Assembly: GCA_038503075.1 (NCBI GenBank)
Contig: JBCAML010000001.1
Span: forward strand, 2,976,001 to 3,040,000
Reading direction: 5' to 3'
Length of the DNA stretch: 64,000 nucleotides
Origin: Gyromitra esculenta
Lineage: Eukaryota > Ascomycota > Pezizomycetes > Pezizales > Discinaceae
This document shows, piece after piece, positions 12,601-26,200 of the stretch. Both the position numbers and the translations under genes were made by a program. Numbering within the stretch: position 1 is the first letter of the stretch; every line of letters starts with the position of its first letter. The notes below the pieces were generated by a model. That model saw nothing but the letters and a program-made list of their open reading frames with translations, was not told where the DNA came from and made no database searches.

Positions 12601-15600
12601 AGTGAGAGTGTCAACAATGAAGTTGTCGTTTTCCAGCAACTGAGTAAGTAGTTCGGCCATATGTGACTGAGTCGACAGTGCTTTGATGGAAACTTGTCCA
12701 GAGCTAATGGTGTTATCCTCATCGAGGTCGTCAAATACAATTGTTCTTAGGGACTTGAGATAGTGTGTAACCATCATCATTGAGGTGACTGTATCTTCGC
12801 TGAACCATACCATACCGCAACGACTAACAGTTGCTAAGGTAGCATATTTAAGGGTCTCGACTTCGAACATGATACGAACGTTTACCGGAAGGTTGAGACG
12901 CTCTCCATTAGGTAGGGTTAAGAGTTTATTATCGTCCAAAACACTATAAAGATTAGTATCCCAAGAAATCACTGCAAGGTGGATAATGTTCAATACCTGT
13001 TCAAGTTCTCAACCCACTCTGGATCAACGTCGCCATCGAACACAATCCAATGTCTCTTCGAGTCTTCACCACGAAGATTGTCCACAATTTTCCTCAAAAT
13101 ACTTGTGAACAAACCGTCCGTCCACTCTCTTGTCGTTGAATCCAGGCTTCCATACAGTGACTCTTTGGACATGACCTTTGAATCGATGATATGGTATACG
13201 CCTTCTTGCCCTTCAACCTGTTGTAAGGCCTGAAGAAGTACCTTCCAAGCAGCAGACTTTCCAGAGCCGGAGTTTCCAACCATCATCACACCATGATGGA
13301 TTGTCTGAATCTGATAAAGTTGCAAGATCTTTGTCATCCAAACGTCCGTGACAACCAAATTCTGAGTCGCAGCAATGTTCCTGATCGCCTTCTCTAATTT
13401 CGACAAATTTCCTGGGATATACTCGATTCCAGGGAAGGATTCATTTTCAATTCTGCACCCTTGTTAGCTAAATCGCAGGCTTATACCCCAAGAGACCGCA
13501 AATCAAACCTCTTCATAACCTCCACGTCATCTCTAATTAGCTTTGGCGCAATAGTTTCCCTCAAACTCTGCACTATAATCTGTGCTTCCCAGTCCGCGTC
13601 TGACACCTTATCCGCTCCCACACCATCATTGACCAACCTCGCTCGCTTCAACCCACCAGAACTAACCAACACACTCTTCAACGCACGCAATCCAAAGTCG
13701 TAATGCGCCTGCTTCGAAAGCTGCGAAGCACACCTGTCGAAAAACGGAACAGTCTGCTTTGCGAGTGACTTCGCCTGGGCAAAACCTTGAGAGTACAACA
13801 TGACTTCCGCAATAAGTTCCTTGTCGGGTTTTGACATAGCAACACTTCTGAAAAGTTTTTTGAGATTGTCCGGCAAATTCGAGCGACCAGCGTACCCAGG
13901 ATTCATGGTAATGAAAATACCCGTATTTTGATGAACCTTCAGCTGCCTCCCGACCAGTTCAATCTGCGCATTTGGATTTTCGATTGCTTTCTTTAGGCCT
14001 AACTGGATATTCTGCACTTGCTGTGAAACCGCAGACAATATCCTCTCCTCCAAACGATTGAACTCGTCAAAGCAACCCCAAGCACCAACTTGACATATAC
14101 CCAAGAAAATTCTTCCCATGGCCTGAAAATCGAAAGTATCGTCACAGCAAAAAACTAGGGTAAATCTTCCGAGCTGCACACCAAGAGCCTTAACGGACTC
14201 GGTCTTACCAGTACCAGCAGGACCGTATGGGGATCCTCCAAGTCGCTGGCATAGGGCCTGCGTTAATGTTAAGAAACATCGATCTGTCAATGGTGTACGG
14301 ACAAGTCTCTCTGCCACACCAAGATACTCGAATCCGTATTCCAGTTCCGCGTTTGCCATCCTGATCTTTAGCCTGTTGAGGAAGTCCCCTTCATCGATAT
14401 AATGATATCTCATCTGTAGTAACCAGACATGATCCTCCGTACTGGTGGCCTCGCTCTTTGCCAGTCTCTGGATAACGTCGCGCTGGTGAACAAACTCGGT
14501 AATCAGGTGCTCACACTTCTTTCTTTCAATCGCACCCAAATCCCCTAATACAGTTGCAGCAAGCAATGCAAGCACCTTCACCTCCTGCTCATAAAGTGCC
14601 TGCAGCTCACTGCCACCTTCAAGCAAGGCCTTCTCCACAACAGTTGTCCAGACAACTTGCGTACCAAGCACCAGAATCTGTGCTGGATATTTCGCAATAT
14701 ACTCCGTAAATTTGTCTTGGTCTAGTTCCTTTGCTGCAAAAATCTCCTTGAAATCCTTGACTGCCTCTGCCAACAACTCCGCAAGAGTAAGCTTCATATT
14801 GTTCTCCAAGGCTGTCAACCAGTCGTTGATTTTGGGTGTTTTTATCAATGAGATCTCCCTTTTCAATCTAACTTCCTCACCTTCTTTCGAAGTGAAGCCG
14901 AGAATAGTTGAATCATCGTCCAAGACCAGTCCGCAAAGGCCAGCAAACATCTTTTTGAAATGCTTCTGGATCCGCACCGAGTCATTACTGTTACCGATGA
15001 TTTCGAGTAGGTCCTCATCACCAACGAAGTAGAATCTTGGGAACTGGACTCTCTCGCGCTCGAGGTACTCTCCGAGCGCTTTTTGGATTTTGTTGAGAAG
15101 CTCTGCCAAACGTTCGAGAGACTTTTGAACACCGGAAATATTAAGTACATCGAGTACATAAGGTGACTTATACACTTTTTTCATCACAGTGAAGAACTCG
15201 GAGTTGATATTCTGGAATCGTGAGGATTCAATAGGCAGGAGGTGCTTGATATCAGCGTTTCCGGTGAAGACACCTTCCAGATAGACCCACTGGCGTTGTA
15301 CATCAATCCAGATATCAAATAGGACATGAACGCGGTTGAGTTTATCCTCCCATGAAGATGCCTCATCTTCAAACTCTTTATAGTAGGGAGAATGCCTCAT
15401 AGCTTGTAACGAGTTCAGGTTTTCACTACACTTGGCGAAAAGGTCGTCCCATCCACGGATTAAACGGCATTTGTTCTGATATCCAACCAAGTCTAACACG
15501 TAGCTGGTCCATGTTTCTCGAACCTAGATAACGTATCAGCAAATATTATCTAGGGTAAATCGCAAAACCACAAACCTGTTTCAGGAACTCCTCCAAAGCC

Positions 15601-18600
15601 ATCTCTCCTTGTGCCTGTGCAATAATATCCCTGATAACTGGCTCACTGGCTGTCAAGTTCAAGTCCCATACAGTTCCCAACGTGAGCGAATTTAAATAGA
15701 CTCTCTGCCCTGGCTTTAGTGCTTTAAAAATCTTATTCCAATGCCTCTCTCGGACAGCCTCAGACTTCATATCCGATAACAGCGGATTAACCTTGATCAA
15801 TTGTCGAAGAACATTCTGGATATGCTCAAATGCAGCATACTGCCTCATACGACTCGGCATTTCCCTTGTCATATTGACGAGACCCTCTAAACCTTGACGG
15901 ATCTTTCTTGTGAGAACCGACGACCAAGGTGTATCCCGAAGATCATTCAAGCTCTTCCAAATTGTCGAAAGTGCTGACCAGACAGACTTAAAGTCCTGGA
16001 CCTCCTCGAGGATCGAGACCAAAATATTTTCAGGGCCGGCCGCAATATCAAGCGCTTCCTTAGCCTTAGAGACCATCTCCGACTCCGATTTCAGTTGCGT
16101 GAGCCTGTTTTCAAATTCCTTAAGAGTCTGCGAAGCTTCCTCTGGCGCAATTGTTCCCGATACAGGTTTCTGTTCGTTCCACTCCCCAACGATATTGTTG
16201 ATCTTTTCGGTAACCACCGTATCCTCCGCCACGATCTTTGCCCTGAGCGCATCGGTTTGATCCTGCACAACCTTGCTCTTCCTTGCAAGAATCTCATTTA
16301 ATGCTCCCCATTCTCCATCAATCTGATCCACATACAGCCAATCGCCCTGGAACTGATACCTCTGTCTCGACAAGGTGGTTTCTCCCTGTCTAAATAGTTC
16401 TACTTCTGGTGCCCAAGACTTGACTTTTCTTTTACACTGCTGAACAATCGTAATGAACGCCACAGCTTGTGCGGTGGATGACGCTTCCAATGATTGCCCT
16501 TCAAGATCACGTCTAGCTTTGCCAATTTCTGCGTGAGCTTCCCTCATGCGATTTCCAAGTTTGTTGGCAAACTTCAGAAGAATGTCGTGTTGCCATTGAT
16601 CATATTTGGCATTGACTTTAGTCTGGACTTGCTCGTAGTCGATGGTTAAGTTTCCAAATGACCGACTGACGTCTGAGGTATCAAACGTAGACCTAGTCTT
16701 TCTGATTTCCTGAAGGAGCTGCAGCCATCGTGTGAGATTGTCGCCGAGGATGTCATAGACTTGTTCTGACTGGAGGTCCCACAATGACTGAAACCTTAAC
16801 CACTCATCCACATATGCACCAACCGCGGACAATTTCTGTTCAACTGCTTCATATGCGTCCGACAAAGTAGATGCACAACTCGCAGGCTATTATTCACTTA
16901 TTAACAAGATTCAAATCGGGGTTTTAACAAGACCAGACTTACTAGGTCAGAAAATAAGACATCCGAATCTTCAGCTGCCAGGTTGATACTCATCTCGTAT
17001 CGGCTAGCCTTCAATTTCTTCAGATTACACGTAATCCCAAGCCACTGATGCAACTGATTATACCAGCTCGCCCTCGCGAATTCTAGTGGCGGGTCCAAGT
17101 AAATAACCTGATTCCGAATACTGATTTCATGCACCAGCCTCTTCATCCTTGGATTATAGGCACCAGTATCCTTTGTAGTGCCATCGAGATTTTCGTCCTC
17201 GCTCCTGCTAATCCTCTTCCTTTGAATATCCCCATCTGCCCCTTCATCACCCTTCGCGTCTTGGAAAACTTCAATCCACAAGATTATGGCCTCCTGGAGC
17301 CGAGTAAGGAGTATCATCTCAATCTTATTGTTCAGCTCGCCGACCCAGTACGAAAGGTTAACGTAATTCTCCAAGTTGAGCTGATCAACAGCAGTCTGAA
17401 TAATCTCAAGTTTGTGCTGAAAGGCGCGGATATCATAAGGACAGGTTCGGAGTTCCGCCATCGCCTTTTGTGTTGTCTCGTGGATGCTTGCGAGGGTTCC
17501 CGCCTTGTTCTGCAAAATTGATACTGCTGCAGCGAAATCTCGTACAAACTGAACATGTTTGCTCTCTCTCCCAGCTGATGATGTTGATGGGTCGGCATTC
17601 CCATTCGGCAAGTATTGCAGCTGCCGTAGGTGTATATCATAAGAGTGTACAAACGATTCCCATTTCCGGGGGATACCCTTGGTGATAAGAACATTGACAT
17701 CATTCTGGTACCCGCTGAGTAGAATTGATACATCTGACATCTCCAAGATATTCCTATTTGTCTGGGCATACGTCCGGACCGTCTCCATCAAGCTGACAGC
17801 ATACGGATACACACGTTTCGCCTCTTTTGAGATACTATTGATCGCATGTGGAACCGGATAGTTGAGCCAGACAAGATTCCTGACTTCCTTAAAGAGTGCA
17901 ATAACCTGAGGATCGAAGTTGACAACTAGCTCCAGGGTATTCCCGGCGGCCCTGTTCCTGGTGATACTGAATAATCGGCCCGAGATAGAGATATTCCGTT
18001 TTGTTACATCGTGAAGCCATGATTCAAAAATCGGCCGGGTGTCCAACTTCTTCTTGAATGTGTTGCTCTCCCCCTGCAGCTTCTGCCCTTCATGGTACAT
18101 CCCCCAATCACGCCCAAGAACATCCTCAACCCTCTTCATATAAGCATTCAGCTGCCTCTCAATTTGCTTCGCCCAGATGATAGCTCCCGAGATTGGGGGT
18201 AAATCGTGTAGTTGCGCCATGGCATGAGCCTCAGAGTGCCCGTACTGCTGTTTAAACCGCTCATGGAGTGCCGCAATATCTTGCTTGACGCTATCTATAA
18301 GTTGAGTCTGATACTCCTGAATGGCACCCCTAATCTTTGGGCGAACAAAGAGAGCATTGAATTTGGAGAACACGCGAAACATTTCATTTGCTGTCTTTGC
18401 GGTGGCAAGCCTATCCCTCAATTTTGCAATGATCGAATTCTCTACACGTGAGGTTCTTTCATTATACGCATTCTCGGCAGCAATCCAAATCTCTGTACCT
18501 TCCGGTGAGACGTCCAAGACATCAACATCCTTCAGTACTGCATAGGCCTGGGCAACTTCGTCCACAGCATCGACATCGCCAAACTCCTCGGCTACTGCCA

Positions 18601-20382
18601 CACCATTTCTTGCCGTCGCCACTACCGCTGCAGGTACGCCATCCTCGTACGACTTAGGGCCGAGCACATTCGCGATTGTTCGTTGTAATTGTTCATGGCC
18701 CTGTCTAAAGGCTTTGATGTACGCTAGCCTTTCCTGGGTCTTGAGGTGCCTGGCAGAGATCTTAATAGAAATGAATTTCTCCGAACGTTTTCGTATGAGG
18801 TCTCTAGCAAGGTTCGTAAATTCTTTGACGTTTTCATCCCAGGTTTTAAAGATTCCTTCTGCTACATTCATTAAAGATTCGAAGTCATTGTACTCTAAGT
18901 GCATCAACCGGCGTCCGCTAAGTAAACTATGGATCTGAGAGTCTAAATCGGCAGAGATGGCTTCAACGAGCGGGAGCGCCCGGCGGATAGGGTAAGGACA
19001 AATACGAAGTTTTTTGTTGAGATGGAGAAAAATGCCAACGATAGCATCTTGAACCTTCTGTAGGCTAGTTGCAGAGAGCAGTTCGTCGAGGGGAAAATCG
19101 CGCATAAGCTGATTGTACTTTTGTACTATTCATTAAACGAATGGTTAACATGGGTTCAAATAAACTAGGATATAAAAGTAAAAGGCAACCTTTATCGGTT
19201 GCTTCCTTAAGCCCTGTGTCTGCAATGAAACTGATAGTCGCATGAAAACGTTTCGCATTCTTCAAGATCTCCAGAGTAAGCTGTACACCATCGCTACCCA
19301 ACTGATCCCCAATACCCTCCAAAGCACTCTCCATTGACAACCAGAAATTGATCTCCTGGGTTGCAGTTCCGCTTTCAGTGTCACGAGACATCTTAGTGAT
19401 AGATTGGATCGATTTAATCCAAGCATTGACTATAGACTGTAAACTATTGAGAAAAGTACTGTCCCCAAGAAGGCCTGAAGGAACAAGATCCAACGAAGGT
19501 CGTGCATTTTGGGCAACCGCCTGAGCACCACGTTAGCGAGTGATATTATTGCTGATTCCAACTAAAGTATTTCGTACCTCATCAACTACTGTCTGAACAA
19601 CATGATGAAGAGCCAATGACAGCTCCGGAATTTCGATATTTTGCTGAAGATGTAAAAGCGAGAGCTCGAGTTCAGCTAACTTCTTTTTTGTAACAGGAAT
19701 ACCAGTCTTTGCCTCCCCATCGGCAAACCGATTTATCCTGCCATGTGATTGCGTCTCCTGCCCTTTGGTGTAGGCGTCAAAGTAAGGCCCCAGTGCCAAA
19801 TGCACAACAGAATGCAGGATCTCGAAAGGAGAAACTCCCTGCGCACCGCTGTTCAAGACTACGGTTCCTGGGAGATTCATGATCTGGAGCTGCGAGTGAA
19901 GAGGAATAGTAGGGTCCAAAGGCTGAGGTCGTTTAATAACAGCTAAGGACGCCACCGTAGTAGGTGAGGAGGACATTTCAGATGCAATAGAGTAGATATA
20001 TGCGGTCGATAACCCATTGGTAATAGCTACTGAAGATTCTGTTAATTCGACTTGTAGGTACAAACAAACAGACCATAATTAACGTACATGTAACATCCTC
20101 TAGTGAGCTCTCCTTTTCCAGAACATCTTTTGAAGCATACAGGGCTACAATAGGCTCTGCAGCAAACCTGGAGCATTTCGAGAGAGTTTCAGAATATCGA
20201 GCCTCCGATAAAATACTTCCATTGGCCTCGAGGTCTCGCTTGGTGGCACCTAGAGTGATTGATAATACTTCTGTGAGATAATCAACGAGAATGGTAGCAT
20301 TAAAGGCAGGTAAGAGTGATGAGCTTGAGGGTGAGGGGACTAAGCTGGTACTGTTAGTAGCTACTACGACAGCACCGTCCAT
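6637..20382 (-). CDS. DYN1: Cytoplasmic dynein 1 heavy chain
   Basis: This is the motor subunit of minus-end-directed cytoplasmic dynein (nudA/ro-1 type), which moves nuclei, spindles and endosomes along microtubules. Twelve exons joined by eleven short introns (exon edges 20382-20088, 20050-19578, 19520-19190, 19125-16943, 16886-15576, 15523-13509, 13452-12997, 12943-11080, 11024-8362, 8293-7881, 7827-7148, 7092-6637) give 4,379 residues, the usual fungal length. The N-terminal half is the tail. The P-loops are visible: AAA1 GPAGTGKTE near residue 1965, AAA2 GNSGSGKS near 2262, AAA3 GPPGSGKT near 2628 and AAA4 GVSGSGK/TT near 2970, the last split by an intron. The stalk coiled coil and microtubule-binding region follow in the 8362-11024 exon. 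The protein ends soon after [14 protein letters not shown] and lacks the large C-terminal domain of animal dyneins, which is normal in fungi. It is divergent from the WDR48-like gene, 1.1 kb upstream. Confidence 0.97.
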
Positions 20383-21469
20383 GATTAGAGAAAGATCAAA
20401 GTTAAACTGGCAGGAAGAAACTAGCTAGTAAGTATGTCTGCTCTGCCAGTGAGGCATACGAGTTACAAGGGATTATCTAGTATGAAGAGAGCGGGGTGAA
20501 AATGAAGAGTGAAATAGGGATAGAAAGTCTTCAAGATCAGTAGCAACACAAATACAGATGTAGCAGAGATGCAGCAGAGAAGTTGTCGAAGCAGATAGGG
20601 GCGAGGCCTGGGATACAGCTATGCAGAGGCGGACGATCGACGGTGGAGAGGTTGGCTGCTAATTGATAATGGTGTTCGGAGGACTAAAGCCAGGGGAATC
20701 CTCAGAAAGTTCGAGCCCAAATTCGCGTATGCCCTGAATGAGACAGGGTTCAACGCCGCCGTTGACGTTGATTTGCTAGAGTATTCCGCGTTACAGCCGC
20801 GCCGCGTCCCGTGGAATGGTGGAATGCAAACTCTAGTGATTGTACGGAACGTGCAACACAACACAGACGGCTCAAATTTATATATTCCTCATAGATGAAA
20901 TTTATGTACTTTAAATCTTACAAAAAATCTTAATAAACAAAGGGTAACAGTTTTTGAAATTAACTCGATGCCCCTCGTTCGTTTCACGTTGATATCCACA
21001 TGTAGGATCCGCAGTGGGGCAATCAAACAGTTTTCAATCACGATGTCCGGTAGGGAAGATGCCTCTCTCCGAGTTTCTAGTTTGACAGGCTATGCCTGAC
21101 TGCAGGGCGACTCCTTGGGAAGGTATATTAAGATTCAAGGTCATTGTGGTGGATCGTAGATAATGAGGGGGAGGCTGAGAATAGAGACAGGGACTCTTTA
21201 GGACACAAATGCATTCTGGAATAGTCCCCCACATACACAGAGCTCCAGCCCATCCAGGTCATATCCTCTTTTCTAGTTCGACTCGCCGTACTACCACCGG
21301 ACAGTGTCTCACAAATTGTATACATTAGCATTTGAATAAGTATATATCATACGGCGGTTCCCTCGTTCATAGAACTCGCTCGCCAACGAGTTCCTAGGCG
21401 ACATACGTTACCCCATATTTATACTCGCTTTCATCACGGTTCAGTCTCCAATCTGCTCTCTGGGAATAC
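20383..21469. other. divergent promoter region between dynein and WDR48-like gene
   Basis: This 1.09-kb spacer lies between two divergently transcribed genes and must carry both promoters. A minus-strand open frame at 20619-20864 has no recognisable content. I see no clear repeat or RNA gene. Confidence 0.5.
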
Positions 21470-24400
21470 ATGGCGCGCAAGGCCCGTCAACGAATAAGCT
21501 ATGGTCAGCTAAACTCTGCTTCTTGTCGTCCTTGTCCTCGAAGCTTAAAGTTTACTTTCCTAACCTCTCCTAGTTCTCCCACTCGCGAACTCCCCCGGCC
21601 ACCGTCTAGGCGTCAATAGTCTTGCTGTAGACAAGGAAGGAATCCTGTCTGCCCCCCACCCACTCAATACCTTTCCAGGAAATCTTTCGTGACTGATACG
21701 TCCGAGACTACAGTTACACTGCTGGCCGCGATGGCGTTATATGCTCCTGGAATATTGGGGTAGATCTCACCGACCGCGCTCCAGACTCAGTCTTCATCCC
21801 GCGCCCTGCTCCTCCCCCGTCTACGTTTCGCGCGCAGACACAGGCACATACTCACTGGGTTAACGACTTGGCTCTATGTCATTCGAATACTGCGCTCGTG
21901 TCTGCTTCTTCGGACCTTACAGTGAAACTATGGCGACCGCATGCAGAACAGCAACTATCGGAAACGATTGGTGTGCACAGTGACTACGTTAAATGCTTGG
22001 CAACTCCGGGCGTGCATTCAGACTGGGTAGCAAGTGGAGGACTCGATCGGAAGATAAAGCTATGGGATCTTAACGGGGGTGGTGAGAAGTTACAAATAGA
22101 TGTGGGTGATGAGGGGAACAATCCGAAAGGTTCCGTCTACTCCCTAGGTATTGGCAGTGGAATCCTTGCGAGCGGTGGTCCGGAAAGCGTGGTGAGAGTA
22201 TGGGATCCGAAATCAGGGAAGAGAGTAACTAAGTTCGTGGGACATACGGATAACGTGCGATCTATTCTTGTGAGCGAGCAAGGGAACATGATCTTGACGG
22301 CCTCGTCGGATACTACCATCAAAATATGGAGTTTGGCAGCAGGAAGATGTTTACACACACTCAGCATGCACTCAGATAGTGTGTGGTCGCTATACTCCTC
22401 ACACCCATCCCTCGAAATCTTCCATTCGAGTGACAGGTCAGGATTAGTCGCAAAGACTGATATACGGACTGCAGAGATTGAGGAAGGGATATGCGTAGCT
22501 GTGTGCCAAGAACAAGAAGGCGTAAACAAGGTCGTGGTCTCTGGGGAATATCTGTGGACAGCCACACAGAGCTCTAGCATAAACCGGTGGATGGACGTGG
22601 ACACGAATGGTGATATCGCGCCAGATATGAGACGGCCACGGGTAACATCATCTGCAAGCATCCGGCCACGACCTCTGAGCCCTTCTTCATCACCGGTAAT
22701 ACCAAGCTCACCAATTGGATTGGGCCCAAAACGTCCAACAATTCCTGTAAATGCCCTACTAGGGATATCAAATACTTCATCGTTCCCTACAAATGTACGA
22801 GATCCGGATGCAGTAACAGTTTACTCCATAGCCAGTGTACGCCAAGCGGCATCAATATCAGAGACTATCCTAGACGGCGACACCGGAGTGCTCGTCCCCG
22901 TAAATGATCTCCCAGACGAGACCATAGAAGGTCAGCACGGGCTGATCAAGCATTTTCTCCTTAATGACAGGCGAACAGTTCTTACTCTTGATACAGCTGG
23001 TGAAGTTATGATGTGGGATCTACTTAAATGCATACCCATAAAAACATTCGGCAAACGCCATCTAGAGGATGTGGCGGCAGAAGTCAACACTGTTGAAAGT
23101 GTTGCAAACTGGTGTCAGGTAGATACAAGAACCGGAAGATTGGCATGCGTCTTAGAGGAGAATTACTGCTTTGATGCGGAAATGTATGCCGATGAAGCAG
23201 ATTTGGATTGTGCTGTTGAATTTAAGGATGACCAAAGAATTAACCTAGGGAAGTGGGTTCTTCGGTACCTTTTCAGCAACCTTATAAGTGTCGAGATCGC
23301 TCGCGACGAAGAATACCGCAAAAAACTTGACGACGCAAGGGCTGAAAAGGATAAAATGCGCCGCGCAAACGCACCTCCACAGATCTCAATGCCCCCGCCT
23401 ACCTTCTCCATGATTGACGCTGCTAATACTCAGTCGCCCGGAGGAGGAGGAAGCGCAGCGACCCCTAAACCCAGCGGTGGACTATCACTCTTCCCACCAC
23501 AAACACCCGGCATGTCCATTGGACTTGCAACACCAGGCCAACCCTTCTTAACCCCTCATCCAAGTGAAGCTATGACCCTACCACCTATGGCTGAAGAGGA
23601 ATCGAGATCATCACTATCACCGTTGACAAGACCATCTATGGAACGCGCAGACTACTTCTCTTCCGCAAACGGGAGTAAGCCCGAAAAATCAGGGCCGTCA
23701 TTAGGAGAAGCATGCGATGATACACCCCTCACACCAAGTACCGCAGACAAAGACAAAGATGAAAAAGACTCTTCGCTTCTCGGCCGTTGGCGCTCCTTCG
23801 GGAATCGCAAATTAGGGAGGTCTGCCTCAACAGATATGACAAATAAGCCACCTGCACCTGTCGACGAGAACCCGACTGAGGCAACCCCGGAGCCAGACCA
23901 AATAGAAGATACGTTGGCTGGAGTGATAAAGAAGCTTCGGAGTGCATATGATCAAGTCATGCCTCCACTCGATGGAGAACCAATGAGATCTGGTATATCC
24001 CCGTCTCTACCAAATGAGACACCAGTTCTGAAGTTGCCCGGAAACACCACAATCATTGTCCAAGAAGACCGGCCAGATTCGGGTGGAGTGGCAGATCTAT
24101 ATCGAGGTACAGTGGCAACTGTAGGAGACGACGCAGATCTGCTAGAAAGTGTAGCACCAGCATGGCTAGGAGAGGTAGTCTTGCTCAATCGAATCCCATA
24201 TAAGGATCCAGTGAAGGTTAGCTTTGTATTATTCCCATTCAGTGACCGGCTCCCAACCCTACCGAGCGAGACTAGGTAAGATTCACACCTCATTAAGAGA
24301 TATTTCTGAGGATCGGTTACTAAAACTAGTAATTAACTAGTATGCTCAGTGACGCAAAAAACTCTCGCTTGAATGCAAACCGGATGCTAAGGGCAAAAAA

Positions 24401-24818
24401 AATTGTTGCATATGTGGCGGAACGACTGCAGCCACCGTATATGCAGCACTGTTATATTCCGCAAACCAAGGAAGGAGGAGAGCAATATAAGCCTGAAGAC
24501 CTAATAGAGCTTGTCTGTCATGACCAGGTACACAACACTTTATCTCAAACTGTGTATTTTTTTTATTTTTTACCAATTCACTTATCGAACTAGGTTATGC
24601 CCCCATCGATGACCTTGGCAACGATGCGCTCGCATGTGTGGAAGAGTAATGGCGATGTGGTTTTACTCTACCGGTTGAAGGGAAATATGGATGCGGGAAA
24701 TAGAGCTCACGAAGCGGTTCCGAGCTCAGCAAGTTCAACGACAGTAGTAGAGGAAGGAGACAAAGGCTCCGTTTCGACGACAACAACGATTGCGGGTGAT
24801 GGAATTGTGAGTGTATAA
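21470..24818 (+). CDS. WD40-repeat deubiquitinase cofactor, WDR48/Bun107/Duf1 family
   Basis: Proteins of this family (human WDR48/UAF1, S. pombe Bun107, S. cerevisiae Duf1) bind and activate ubiquitin-specific proteases. Five exons (21470-21503, 21574-21646, 21714-24275, 24350-24527, 24594-24818) give 1,023 residues. The N-terminal propeller begins [11 protein letters not shown], then [15 protein letters not shown], and repeats follow with [18 protein letters not shown] and [10 protein letters not shown]. The C-terminal region ([16 protein letters not shown], then [20 protein letters not shown]) matches the WDR48-specific C-terminal domain (DUF3337). A long low-complexity S/T/P-rich insert lies between them. 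The second intron uses an unusual GTCTGC donor, needed to join ..GIL to YTAG... Acceptors at 24340 and 24349 are both in frame, so isoforms differing by three residues are possible. The family call is firm; which protease it serves is not visible. Confidence 0.93.
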
Positions 24819-26200
24819 TTGCGGCTATTTTGTTTAGTTTGTTTATTCGATATTGGCTCATCTTTGGCTTCGCTCGATTTTTGGAGGTAAGTATTGGTAT
24901 AGGGTGGAAGGACATTTGAATGGTGTTTTGTAAATTCGATGGACTTAGTGGAAACTTGATATTCAGTGTGATAAAAACAGCCAGAAACTCTTAAAACACC
25001 TTTCTTCATCGTTGTACACTAGGGGTTGTGTGGAGATTATGTTGCGCTTGATGCACTAGTAGTACATGTACACCTGTATCGCGCCCAACCTACTTCCCCA
25101 GAATTATTATCCAAAATGTACAATTCTATTCAAATAAATGCGTTGGATACGAACCTTGGCACTCGGTATCGAACCTCGCGTGGGACGGCTCTCACCTCAC
25201 TTTTCTCCCTCCCTAGACCATTCAACGCTAGGTATCAATCGATCTTTCCGCCTATCATCTCGTTGGCTTTCACCAGTTATATTTCCATCAACCTTAAAAC
25301 AAACGGCCTGCAGCAGAAAGGGTATCCTCATTCACAGAATATCACTCATATCTTCAAATCACAGCTACCTGGGAAACCACAAGGATATATGTAAGTAATT
25401 AATGGCCCCCTTCGTTTAAACGGAAAACACTAAATCTTCTATGCAGATCGGCATGCCTCCGAGAATTAAGGTGAAATTTTGCGGGCCCGCCGGTCTCTTG
25501 TTGTGGTGTTGTCGTCAGTGGTTGACAGGGATCGCCGTCCTGCAGGGGATAGCGATTTCAACTGAGGAACCTGAGCCAAAACCAGCTGAACCACAACAGC
25601 AAACGGAAGGTAATTGCGGGGTTACTCTACATGTGTAGTATTAGTGGTATGTACTTGCCCGTTCTTGGAACGATGTTGTTTTTCCTTGATATTGAGCAGT
25701 GGATAATTTTTGATTTGGCTAACCACTACTTTTTTCCTCCCTTGTACTGATCTCTGCAGTTTCTAGCGGGAAAAGTGTTTGTGTAAAATGCAACTCTAGC
25801 TATTGCCGGGAGAGTGTTGTTGGTGGGGTAGCTGTGAAATCAGCACCTCAACGCACAGCTCAGCATCTGGCACTGCATCATGTGAGGACAGTTGAGAGCA
25901 CTGTGGACCCCCCTGCTCCTAGTTTTCATACGTAGAAAGGGCATGAAAAACCCGTGAGCCCTCCCCCCCAAGAACAAACTGGAGGACAGGAGGGAGAGAG
26001 AAAGGCAGGGAACTGACAGCAGTGTCTAACATTATATCTTATTCTATCTCCTGCCCTGCGTCATCAGTCCCCCATCCCATCCTGCGCCTTGCTTCCATCC
26101 ATTCTCCGAATCGCCTGGAGCACATCAACAGCTCCCAGGCCCCTAGTCTTCTTCATCCTCGCCCTGAGGATCATCTCTAAAAAAACACCCTCCAATTGAG
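24819..26200. other. spacer upstream of BUD3, no supported gene
   Basis: This 1.4-kb region holds the BUD3 promoter and leader. Weak open frames at 25026-25394 and 25441-25638 could be linked by an intron with a GTAAGT donor near 25391 and an acceptor near 25446. The joined frames stop almost at once and resemble nothing I know, so no gene is called. TACATGTA occurs at 25073-25080. Confidence 0.45.

Noticed and set aside
6468..20400. Many plus-strand open frames of 60-130 codons across the dynein gene.
   Set aside because: All are antisense shadows of the dynein coding exons.
25026..25638. Possible two-exon gene upstream of BUD3.
   Set aside because: Joining the frames by the visible intron leads to early stops, and no product is recognisable.
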